Source: an uncultured Pseudomonadota bacterium (GTDB taxonomy: Bacteria; Myxococcota_A; UBA9042; CAIXZC01). Taken from it: a DNA stretch of 9,300 nucleotides. Of this stretch, positions 1-5,650 are shown piece by piece. A program made the position numbers and the translations under genes. The notes under the pieces were generated by a model. It was not told the origin of the DNA. It saw nothing but the letters and a program-made list of their open reading frames with translations, and made no database searches. The stretch lies in assembly GCA_937884235.1 (NCBI GenBank), contig CALGBT010000078.1:1-9300 (forward strand), given 5' to 3'. Numbering within the stretch: the first letter of the stretch is position 1; each line of letters begins with the position of its first letter.

Positions 1-1
1 T

Positions 2-94
2 GTCTACTGGGAAGAGGGCCATCTTTGGCCCTTCTACGTTGATTGCAAACAAGGGTACGGCCTGCTTGTCGGTCAAACCCTTGTGTTGCGCTAG
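2..94 (+). CDS. C-terminal end of an unidentified upstream gene (partial)
   Basis: An open frame enters from the left edge and gives 30 residues before a TAG stop at 92-94. The last residues are GYGLLVGQTLVLR. Third codon positions are rich in G and C (about two thirds), as in the genes that follow. The stop codon overlaps the AGGAGG ribosome binding site (93-98) of the next gene, whose ATG lies only 12 bases further on. This spacing is typical of two genes in one transcript. I do not recognise the family from so short a tail. It could be a chance open frame, but the strand, codon use and stop/ribosome-site overlap favour a real gene end. Confidence 0.5.
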   Translation, partial: VYWEEGHLWPFYVDCKQGYGLLVGQTLVLR

Positions 95-98
95 GAGG
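93..98 (+). promoter_or_regulatory. Ribosome binding site deciding the start of the transglutaminase-like gene
   Basis: AGGAGG lies 8 bases before ATG 107. It overlaps both the upstream TAG stop (92-94) and the alternative GTG at 98, so it selects 107 and suggests translational coupling with the upstream gene. Confidence 0.7.
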
Positions 99-106
99 TG
101 GGCATT

Positions 107-1942
107 ATGAGAATGACATCGATAATTAGCGCCCTCGTGGTGGCCCTCATCTCCGCCAATGCCTTGGCGGCCTACGAAGACTACAACAAACGCTACGGCG
201 AATACCGCTTCAACAGTCTCCCAGAGAAGGGTGCGGTTTCCAAGATCGTCTGGGTGGGCCAGTGGTGGTCCTATAAGTCTGATGGCATCGCTAATCGTTT
301 CAACGGCTCTGGCATGGTGGACTACGTGCCGGTGCCGGCCGACGGCGACCGCACCAATCTCTCCCCGGCAGAGAAGTATGACCTCTATCAGGAGCGGGAA
401 GAGAAGATGGGCTACGAAGAGCTCAAGATCTTCATCGAGAAATCCAAAGACGTCGCCATGTTCGTGGACGACTGGATCGAAGAGCGGCGTGATCTCATCT
501 ACACCATCAATCGGATGATTGAAGAGCATAAGGGCGAAGCCGATTTCAAGTGGGCTGAGACCGACGAAGGGAAGAAATACAACGAACTCAAAGAGAAGAT
601 CGACGAGAAGAAGAAGGAACTCGACGGTCTCTCAGTGGACATCGATACTGCCTACGAGTGGGAAGTAATGAACCACGGCAACGGCCAGTTTGGCGTTCAG
701 TACTGGTGGGGCCACTGCAATGCCTGGGCCGGTGCCGCCTGCGTCGAACCCGAGCCCACCAAAGAGGTTGAACTCAACGGCATCATCTTTCATGTTGGCG
801 ACGTCAAGGGGCTCCTTACTGAGGCCTGGATGGAGTGCTCATCCAGCTTCTTTGGCAGCCGCAGCGAAGCGCACAAGAACGAAGAAGACCGCAAGGGAAT
901 TGATTACAACGACGTCACTCCCGCGGCCTTCCACATCTTCTTCGCCGACCAGATTGGCAATCGGGACAAGGCCTTTGTCATCGATGAGTTTACCGGCCAG
1001 GAAGTCTGGAATCAGCCCGTCAAGGCCTATTGGTCAAAGTGCGAGCCACAGTACGAAGTTGCCGAGGATGGCACTGCCTCCCCGGAGAAGGTAGATGTAG
1101 CACTTACCTACTATGGCGGCTGGGCCTCACAGGAACCGGAAGTGAAGAAGCTGGGCGAGCAGGATGTCTACCCTGTGCTCTGCTCCACCACCATTCACTG
1201 GATGTCAGATGGCGTTGCCCACGATGCCGTCACTGCCGAGTACCGCTTTGACCAGATGACCCACGATAATTTCTCTAACGGTTACTGGGTGAAGTCGAAC
1301 CACCAGGACCATGTGGCCATCCGGACTCTCTCGTACGTCCTCTGGCTGGACAAACCTATGACCGACGATGCCGCGCGCATTCTGGGCGACGGCGAGTGGA
1401 ACCATGGCGCCACCTGGGACTACGCCCACGCCCATCCCGACTTCATGTGGCAGCCCACCGGCAATGTCAATCAGTCGAGCCGAGACTATGAGAACCCCTA
1501 TCTGGACTACGACATCATCGCCAACGATATTCTTGCCAAGATGTTGGCCGAGCACGAAGACCCCGAAGTGGCACCGGGCGAGTACACCAGCGAAGATACC
1601 CCCATCGACATTCCCGACGGCGGGCCGGGCAACGTAATGGGTCAGGCTATCACCAGCGTCATCACTATCGCCGATGAACTGGCTATTCATGAATTGACAG
1701 TGGTCGTAGACATTACGCACACCTACATCGGCGACCTCCAGGTGACCCTGACCTCCCCCGGAGGCAAAGAAGCGATCCTCAAGAAATTCGGCCTCGGTGG
1801 CGGCGACGACGACGTCAAGGAAACCTACGACGTCAAGGACTTCAACGCCGAAGCTGCCAAGGGCGACTGGACTCTCAAGGTCACCGACCAGTGGGGCGAA
1901 GATACCGGGTCCCTCAACTCCTGGATCATCCGCGCTAAGTAG
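107..1942 (+). CDS. Secreted transglutaminase-elicitor (GP42/M81-like) family protein with C-terminal P domain
   Basis: Predicted exported protein-crosslinking enzyme (glutamine gamma-glutamyltransferase fold), 611 residues from ATG 107. That ATG sits 8 bases after AGGAGG (93-98); a GTG at 98 overlaps the ribosome site and an ATG at 113 is too far away. Residues 1-21 form a signal peptide (hydrophobic core, ANALA/A cleavage). Residues about 95-175 are highly charged and helical. The catalytic region follows: YEWEVMNHG, then WWGHCNAWAGAA with Cys204, FHIFFAD with His276 and FVIDEF with Asp293. The His-Asp spacing of 17 suits a transglutaminase Cys-His-Asp triad. VWNQPVKAY (300-308) matches the start of the Pep-13 segment of Phytophthora GP42, and GEW...HPDFMW (429-448) also fits that family. 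Residues about 500-611 form a P/Homo B domain (HTYIGDLQVTLTSPGG; GDWTLKVTDQWGEDTGSLNSW). The triad assignment and enzymatic activity are inferred from motifs only. Bacterial relatives are known in Vibrio; the biological target here is unknown. Confidence 0.85.
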   Translation: MRMTSIISALVVALISANALAAYEDYNKRYGEYRFNSLPEKGAVSKIVWVGQWWSYKSDGIANRFNGSGMVDYVPVPADGDRTNLSPAEKYDLYQEREEKMGYEELKIFIEKSKDVAMFVDDWIEERRDLIYTINRMIEEHKGEADFKWAETDEGKKYNELKEKIDEKKKELDGLSVDIDTAYEWEVMNHGNGQFGVQYWWGHCNAWAGAACVEPEPTKEVELNGIIFHVGDVKGLLTEAWMECSSSFFGSRSEAHKNEEDRKGIDYNDVTPAAFHIFFADQIGNRDKAFVIDEFTGQEVWNQPVKAYWSKCEPQYEVAEDGTASPEKVDVALTYYGGWASQEPEVKKLGEQDVYPVLCSTTIHWMSDGVAHDAVTAEYRFDQMTHDNFSNGYWVKSNHQDHVAIRTLSYVLWLDKPMTDDAARILGDGEWNHGATWDYAHAHPDFMWQPTGNVNQSSRDYENPYLDYDIIANDILAKMLAEHEDPEVAPGEYTSEDTPIDIPDGGPGNVMGQAITSVITIADELAIHELTVVVDITHTYIGDLQVTLTSPGGKEAILKKFGLGGGDDDVKETYDVKDFNAEAAKGDWTLKVTDQWGEDTGSLNSWIIRAK

Positions 1943-1966
1943 CACACTCCATGCTCGGCCACAGTG

Positions 1967-2010
1967 GTACCCACGGCGGCAGGCGCCGGCGGCGCCGAGC
2001 CGTGGGCTAC
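1967..2010. repeat. Large GC-rich inverted repeat (hairpin) after the transglutaminase-like gene
   Basis: CCCACGGC (1970-1977) pairs with GCCGTGGG (1999-2006), and inside it GGCGCC (1982-1987) pairs with GGCGCC (1991-1996) around a GGC loop. Outer GTA/TAC bases extend the stem. It begins 25 bases after the stop codon and could end transcription or protect the 3' end of the mRNA. There is no T-run on either side, so it is not a classical intrinsic terminator. Its near-perfect nested symmetry resembles a REP or MITE-like dispersed element. Confidence 0.6.
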
Positions 2011-2034
2011 CCTGCACCGCATCGGCTCGGGTGC

Positions 2035-2068
2035 TGCGGGTTGCCTCCGACATCGGATTTCGCAGAAA
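2035..2068 (+). repeat. 34-bp direct repeat, copy 1 (left of toxin-antitoxin operon)
   Basis: This copy begins TGCGGGTTGCCTCCGACATC and matches 2814-2847 at 33 of 34 positions; the only difference is A at 2057 against C at 2836. The unit contains nested symmetry: CCGA-CA-TCGG inside TGCG...CGCA. Both copies are in the same orientation and together enclose the whole toxin-antitoxin operon. Confidence 0.85.
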
Positions 2069-2132
2069 ACGACCCGTCACGGGCTTGTGGATGGCCAGCG
2101 GAGGATGTGAGTTGGCTTTGAATACGTCCCAC

Positions 2133-2161
2133 TTGACCCCTGTGCCTACAGTGCCTACACT
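2133..2161 (+). promoter_or_regulatory. Sigma-70-type promoter of the toxin-antitoxin operon
   Basis: TTGACC (2133-2138) is followed by a 17-base spacer and TACACT (2156-2161). The expected transcription start near 2168 gives a leader of about 12 bases before ATG 2180. The -10 element lies inside the palindromic operator, so a bound antitoxin complex would block RNA polymerase. Confidence 0.6.
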
Positions 2162-2168
2162 GTAGGCA
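2143..2168. promoter_or_regulatory. Autoregulatory operator: perfect 17-bp palindrome plus a third half-site
   Basis: TGCCTACA (2152-2159), a central C (2160) and TGTAGGCA (2161-2168) form a perfect palindrome. A further TGCCTACA lies directly upstream at 2143-2150, repeating the left half with a 9-base period. It overlaps the -10 element and the likely transcription start. Ribbon-helix-helix antitoxins, usually bound to their toxin, bind such sites to repress their own operon. That this is the binding site is inferred from position and symmetry. Confidence 0.7.
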
Positions 2169-2179
2169 TGGAGGAGGCG

Positions 2180-2425
2180 ATGGCTATCTTGAACATCAGG
2201 ATGCTGCCCGAGCACGTGCACCGCAAACTTCGGCTGCGAGCCGCTCGTGCGGGTCGCAGCATGGAGGCAGAAGCACGGGCGATCTTGGCGGAAGCGTGCG
2301 CGGACGAAGTGGCTCCCGTTGAAGAGCTTCAGGAGTTGGTCGATTCACTCTATGGAGGGAGCAAACCGGCCGGGGTTGTTGACGAATTGCTCGACGAACG
2401 GCGGCGAGAGGCAACTACCGAATGA
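2180..2425 (+). CDS. FitA/VapB-like ribbon-helix-helix antitoxin
   Basis: Antitoxin of a type II toxin-antitoxin pair, 81 residues: it should bind and neutralise the PIN-domain toxin encoded next to it and repress the operon. Residues 2-7 (AILNIR) form the DNA-binding strand. LPEHVHRKLRLRAARAGRSMEAEARAILAEA (9-39) is the two-helix core characteristic of FitA-like proteins. The C-terminal VVDELLDERRREA (66-78) resembles the toxin-wrapping tails of this family. ATG 2180 is preferred to the in-frame ATG 2168, because 2168 lies on the operator and at the likely transcription start, while GGAGG (2170-2174) stands 5 bases before 2180. The gene overlaps the toxin gene by four bases (ATGA). Confidence 0.88.
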   Translation: MAILNIRMLPEHVHRKLRLRAARAGRSMEAEARAILAEACADEVAPVEELQELVDSLYGGSKPAGVVDELLDERRREATTE

Positions 2426-2799
2426 TCGTCCTTGATGCCTCGGCGCTCCTGGCTTTTCTCTTTCGCGAAACGGGCCATGAGAAGGTCGCTGCCCACCTTG
2501 CCAATTCCCTGCTCTCCACCGTCAACCTTTCAGAAGTACTGGGCCGATTCGCCAGAGACGGGCATGACCCGCTCCCGGTCCTGGCCAAGATCGATCGCTC
2601 TCCCATAGGCATCGTCGCTTTCTCCTCTGAACATGCTGCCAGGGCTGCCGCACTCATTCCCCAGACCAGTCACCTGGGCCTCTCCATGGGCGACCGCGCC
2701 TGTCTTGCACTGGCCCTCTCTCAAGGGCTTCCCGCCCTCACCGCCGACCGGGTCTGGAGCAAACTGGACGTGGGTGTGGAAGTGACCCTCGTGCGGTAG
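2422..2799 (+). CDS. FitB/VapC-like PIN-domain toxin ribonuclease
   Basis: Type II toxin, 125 residues, the usual size of a single PIN domain. Family members are Mg2+-dependent endoribonucleases that cut tRNA or rRNA when the antitoxin is lost. The acidic active-site residues all appear present: Asp5 in VLDASALL, Glu38 in NLSEV, Asp91 in SMGDRACLALAL and Asp109 in LTADRVW. The start codon overlaps the antitoxin stop (ATGA, 2422-2425), so translation is probably coupled and antitoxin is made first. The complete set of catalytic residues and an intact partner suggest a working module. The RNA target cannot be read from the sequence. Confidence 0.9.
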   Translation: MIVLDASALLAFLFRETGHEKVAAHLANSLLSTVNLSEVLGRFARDGHDPLPVLAKIDRSPIGIVAFSSEHAARAAALIPQTSHLGLSMGDRACLALALSQGLPALTADRVWSKLDVGVEVTLVR

Positions 2800-2813
2800 C
2801 CCGGGGGCCGTGG

Positions 2814-2847
2814 TGCGGGTTGCCTCCGACATCGGCTTTCGCAGAAA
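2814..2847 (+). repeat. 34-bp direct repeat, copy 2 (right of toxin-antitoxin operon)
   Basis: Same orientation as 2035-2068 and 33 of 34 bases identical. It starts 14 bases after the toxin stop codon. Its right part (CTTTCGCAGAAATGAC) resembles the degenerate end of widely dispersed intergenic repeats, so it may belong to a multicopy family instead of marking an insertion. Confidence 0.85.
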
Positions 2848-2880
2848 TGACTCGGTCCATCACTCGCTTGCCCCATCAGT

Positions 2881-2895
2881 CCGGCCTGCGGCCGG
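2881..2895. repeat. Short perfect hairpin CCGGCC-TGC-GGCCGG
   Basis: Six perfectly paired G/C bases on each side of a three-base loop, in the non-coding stretch after the toxin gene. There is no T-run after it. It sits just before the larger hairpin at 2902-2945 and may be part of the same dispersed element. Confidence 0.4.
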
Positions 2896-2901
2896 CCAGC
2901 T

Positions 2902-2945
2902 TCCCACCCGCCTTCGCCAAGGCTACGGCGAGGCCTAGGGCGGGA
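2902..2945. repeat. Inverted repeat of the CGCCTTCGCC...GGCGAGGC type
   Basis: The outer arms CCCGCC-like and GGCGGG (ending at 2944) enclose GCCTTCGCC (2910-2918) and GGCGAGGC (2927-2934), with AAGGCTAC between them. The stem has a few bulges. No T-run follows. It looks like a dispersed intergenic hairpin element, and could also end transcripts coming out of the toxin gene. Confidence 0.45.
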
Positions 2946-3179
2946 AAGCGCTCTTCGGGAGACCACCCGAATTCATCTGCTTCGTGTGCTCGGCAACCAC
3001 GTCCAGGCAATGCTTCCATGCCCACGCACCACCAACACTGCGTTCCCCGCCGTCAACGGCAACAGCGGCCGCAGGCCTCGGGAAAGGACCGAGGCAACGG
3101 CAACCCCAGCTTGCATTTCACCACCGCTTGTTCTACCTTTCGGCGATGCTGTATTTGAACGTATCTGAGGAGCTACTCC

Positions 3180-4952
3180 ATGAAGTTTGTTGACGAAATC
3201 AAGCGCACCAATATGTGCGGGTCGTTGCGTGGTACTGACGACGGCGAGAGCGTTGTGCTCATGGGCTGGATTGACCAGATCCGGGACATGGGGGGGCGCT
3301 ATTTCATGCTGCTGCGGGATCGCACCGGCGTGGTTCAGCTCCGGTTTGACAAGGAGTCCCCGACGTTTGCCACGGCCGGCACCATTCGCAACGAGTGGGT
3401 GGTTGCGGTTCTGGGCAAGGCCGAGCATCGGGGTACCAATGTCAATCCCGATATGCCCACGGGGGAAGTGGAAGTTGTCGTCTCTGAGGTGGAAGTCCTC
3501 AACCGTGCTGCGACCCCACCCTTTGTCATTCGTGACGATACTGATGCCGGCGAGGAGTTGAAGCTCAAGTACCGCTACCTCGATCTGCGGCGGCCGGTGA
3601 TGCAGGACAAGCTCATCAAGCGGGCGCTGGTGAATCGGGTGACTCGTCGCTTCCTCGACGGTCAGGATTTCCTGGAACTGGAAACTCCGACCCTCATGAA
3701 ATCGACTCCAGAAGGGGCGCGGGATTTTCTGGTTCCATCCCGCTTGCACCGAGGCAGCTTCTACGCCTTGCCGCAGTCCCCTCAGCTCTTCAAGCAGATC
3801 TTCATGGTTGCCGGATACGACCGCTACTATCAAATCGCCCGCTGCTATCGGGACGAGGATCTGCGGGCCGATCGCCAGCCAGAGTTCACCCAGATCGACA
3901 TCGAAATGTCCTTCGCCAACGAAGCTGACATTATGGCCGTGGTCGAAGAACTCATGGTGGACCTGGTCAAGGAAGTCACCGGCCGGCAAGTGTCGCTGCC
4001 GGTGCGACGCATGCACTATGACGAGGCCATGGACAAATACGGCATCGATCGACCGGACCTCCGCTTTGGCATGGAAATCCAGAATGGTGCGGACATCTTC
4101 AAGCGGTCTCAGTTCGGTCTCTTCCAGACCATCCTTGAAGCTGGTGGCATGACCCGGGGAATCTGCGTCCCCGGGGCCGCAGCGTACTCCCGCAAGCAAC
4201 TCGACGAGTTGACCAAATTTGTGGGCATCTACGGGGCCCGTGGACTGGTCTGGCTCAAGTGCACCGACGAAGGCCTTTCCGGTCCCGTGGCGAAGTTCCT
4301 GGGGCCTGAACTGCAACCGGAGTTGCTGGCCCTCATGGCGGCAAATGTTGGTGACCTGCTCCTCTTTGTCGGCGGCGACAAGAAGATCGTCAACGCCAGC
4401 CTCGCGGCACTGCGCAACCGGCTGGGTCCTGTGGTCTACCCGGAGCGTCTCGACGACTTCGAGTTCTGCTGGGTGCATGAGTTTCCCATGTTCGAGTTGG
4501 ATGAAGAGGAGAATCGGTTGGTCGCCATGCACCACCCCTTCACACAGCCCATTCCCGAGCACATGCCACTCCTTGCTACCGCCCCCGAGAAGGTCTATTC
4601 CCGGGCCTATGACATTATCTTGAATGGCGTCGAGTTGGGTGGCGGGTCCATCCGCATTCATGACATGGAAATGCAGAAAGCGGTCTTCGATGCCATGAAG
4701 ATCAGTGCCGAAGAGGCCGAGGCCAAGTTCGGTTTCTTCCTGGAGGCGCTCAAGTTTGGTGCGCCCCCTCACTGTGGCCTGGCCCTCGGCCTCGACCGTA
4801 TTGTCATGATGTTGACGGGTACCAGCTCCATTCGTGATGTCATCGCCTTCCCCAAAACGACCAGTGGCACTTGCCTCATGACTGCGTCGCCCGGTCCCGT
4901 TGACCAGCGTCAACTGGAGGAGTTGGGCCTCAGCACAAAGTTGCATCAGTAG
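3180..4952 (+). CDS. aspS: Aspartyl-tRNA synthetase
   Basis: Charges tRNA with aspartate using ATP, in the cytoplasm. The 590 residues match the bacterial class IIb enzyme in length and order. Residues 1-112 are the OB-fold anticodon-binding domain (VVLMGWIDQIRDMGGRYF). Motif 1 lies around 158-171, the QSPQLFKQ loop is at 199-206, and motif 2 (YRDEDLRADRQPEFTQIDIE) is at 223-242 with its ATP-binding Arg224. The bacterial GAD insert spans roughly 300-430. Motif 3 is GLALGLDRIVMM (533-544) with Arg540, followed by IRDVIAFPKT. ATG 3180 follows GAGGAG by 7 bases. At the position aligned with Leu30 of the E. coli enzyme, which helps tell Asp-only from Asp/Asn-tolerant enzymes (usually His there), this protein has Met37. 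Whether it also charges tRNA-Asn is therefore unclear. A new promoter downstream suggests it is transcribed alone. Confidence 0.98.
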   Translation: MKFVDEIKRTNMCGSLRGTDDGESVVLMGWIDQIRDMGGRYFMLLRDRTGVVQLRFDKESPTFATAGTIRNEWVVAVLGKAEHRGTNVNPDMPTGEVEVVVSEVEVLNRAATPPFVIRDDTDAGEELKLKYRYLDLRRPVMQDKLIKRALVNRVTRRFLDGQDFLELETPTLMKSTPEGARDFLVPSRLHRGSFYALPQSPQLFKQIFMVAGYDRYYQIARCYRDEDLRADRQPEFTQIDIEMSFANEADIMAVVEELMVDLVKEVTGRQVSLPVRRMHYDEAMDKYGIDRPDLRFGMEIQNGADIFKRSQFGLFQTILEAGGMTRGICVPGAAAYSRKQLDELTKFVGIYGARGLVWLKCTDEGLSGPVAKFLGPELQPELLALMAANVGDLLLFVGGDKKIVNASLAALRNRLGPVVYPERLDDFEFCWVHEFPMFELDEEENRLVAMHHPFTQPIPEHMPLLATAPEKVYSRAYDIILNGVELGGGSIRIHDMEMQKAVFDAMKISAEEAEAKFGFFLEALKFGAPPHCGLALGLDRIVMMLTGTSSIRDVIAFPKTTSGTCLMTASPGPVDQRQLEELGLSTKLHQ

Positions 4953-4971
4953 TTCAACTCAGGTGGCTGTC

Positions 4972-5000
4972 TTGACGCCTGCCATCCCCCTCGGTACACT
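4972..5000 (+). promoter_or_regulatory. Sigma-70-type promoter of the two-lipoprotein unit
   Basis: TTGACG (4972-4977), a 17-base spacer and TACACT (4995-5000), about 44 bases before the GTG start at 5044. The arrangement is almost the same as that of the toxin-antitoxin promoter (TTGACC, 17 bases, TACACT). It starts 19 bases after the aspS stop. Confidence 0.6.
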
Positions 5001-5043
5001 CCCACGAGCACCCGATGATTTGCGGCAACGTAGGAGGCCCGGC

Positions 5044-5649
5044 GTGCCTCGTAATATGCGAAACATGCTCTTCATGTCCTTGCTGGGGCTCTCCCTCGCT
5101 TGCGGTTCCTCGCTGGAACACCTGAAAGCCTATCACCCCGTCGGTCCCCGCTTGCTGCAGCAGCCACGTCAGGTCCATCTGACGGTGACCACTGCCCAGA
5201 AGGAGTTTGTCTTCGATGGCCGCGTCTCCATTGAAGACGCCATGCAGTACGTCAGCAACGGCCTCGCCATGGAACTGCGCAACTCTGGCATGGAGGTAGT
5301 CGAGAGCGCCCGTGATGGGGCTACCGAGGTGCAGGTGAATGTGGAGCAGGTGGACATGGGCTATAAGCTCTTCTACTGGTGGTATGGTGTCGGCTACTCC
5401 ATGTCCGAGACGGTCGCCACCGTGCAGCTCAACGTCACCGTCGAGGTTCCCGGCTCGGGGCGCCGCTACTTGCGACGCTTTGCCGGCTACGAGAGCACCA
5501 ACTCAGGCAAGTTCTGGGTCTACTTCATCCCGATTCCCTTCAAGGTCATGACCGCGGAGCCGGATGTGATGTTGAGGGCCGCCCAAAGTGTCTTTTCGCA
5601 GGTCGCCCAGGGTGTTGCAGAAATTCACCTGGCCGACGGAGGGCGCTAG
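5044..5649 (+). CDS. Putative lipoprotein, first of a pair
   Basis: Envelope lipoprotein of unknown function, 201 residues from GTG 5044. This start is chosen because AGGAGG (5032-5037) lies 6 bases upstream; ATG 5056 would be 18 bases away, and longer in-frame versions run back into aspS and hide the signal peptide. Residues 5-20 (MRNMLFMSLLGLSLAC) form a lipoprotein signal with Cys20 as the lipidation site. The mature part has alternating strands (VHLTVTTAQKEFVFDG; TEVQVNVEQVDMGYKLFYWWYG; ATVQLNVTVEVPGSGRRYLR), a layout reminiscent of YajG or DUF4410-type lipoproteins, but I cannot assign a family. A striking aromatic stretch, FYWWYGVGY, spans 110-118. The next gene's ATG follows the stop by one base, so the two are surely co-transcribed. 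Confidence 0.8.
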   Translation: MPRNMRNMLFMSLLGLSLACGSSLEHLKAYHPVGPRLLQQPRQVHLTVTTAQKEFVFDGRVSIEDAMQYVSNGLAMELRNSGMEVVESARDGATEVQVNVEQVDMGYKLFYWWYGVGYSMSETVATVQLNVTVEVPGSGRRYLRRFAGYESTNSGKFWVYFIPIPFKVMTAEPDVMLRAAQSVFSQVAQGVAEIHLADGGR

Positions 5650-5650
5650 C

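Larger units (their letters stand above)
1943..2131. other. Intergenic region between the transglutaminase-like gene and the toxin-antitoxin operon
   Basis: I see no gene of its own here. It holds the inverted repeat at 1967-2010 and the first 34-bp direct repeat at 2035-2068. The remaining stretch up to the toxin-antitoxin promoter shows no other clear signal. Open frames crossing it on either strand have no credible start or domain. Confidence 0.6.
2800..3179. other. Intergenic region and aspS leader
   Basis: I find no gene in these 380 bases. The left half carries the second 34-bp repeat and two GC-rich hairpins. The right half is the aspS leader, with a perfect 7-bp hairpin: GCCTCGG (3075-3081) pairs with CCGAGGC (3089-3095). 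It has no T-run and no T-box-like features that I can see. Possible aspS promoters are weak: TTGCAT (3111-3116) with TACCTT (3134-3139), or TTGTTC (3129-3134) with TATTTG (3152-3157). GAGGAG (3167-3172) is the ribosome site for ATG 3180. Short open frames here have no ribosome site or recognisable protein. Confidence 0.5.

Noticed and set aside
15..32. Hairpin AGGGCC-ATCTTT-GGCCCT as a terminator
   Set aside because: It lies within the apparent coding tail of the upstream gene and has no T-run after it.
2168..2182. ATG 2168 as antitoxin start
   Set aside because: It falls on the last base of the operator palindrome and at the probable transcription start. The family's usual N-terminus begins at ATG 2180, which has its own ribosome site.
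1205..2221. A 338-codon minus-strand open frame from the transglutaminase-like gene into the antitoxin
   Set aside because: It crosses a real gene end, an inverted repeat, a promoter and an operator, and has no recognisable protein content.
2035..2847. The two 34-bp repeats as a CRISPR array
   Set aside because: There are only two copies, about 780 bases apart, with genes between them and no cas genes.
3075..3095. T-box or other riboswitch in the aspS leader
   Set aside because: Only a single 7-bp hairpin is clear; there is no T-box sequence, antiterminator pair or T-run.
2820..3193. Several plus-strand small open frames before aspS
   Set aside because: They cover repeats and the aspS leader, lack ribosome sites and have low-complexity composition. 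A leader peptide cannot be supported.
2973..4946. A 657-codon open frame on the minus strand covering all of aspS
   Set aside because: It lies exactly opposite the unmistakable aspS gene and shows no domain or signal. Long antisense frames arise from the GC-rich third positions of the real gene.
4900..5043. Longer N-terminus for the first lipoprotein, from ATG 4900
   Set aside because: It would overlap the end of aspS, include the promoter and bury the lipoprotein signal peptide. The ribosome site points to GTG 5044.
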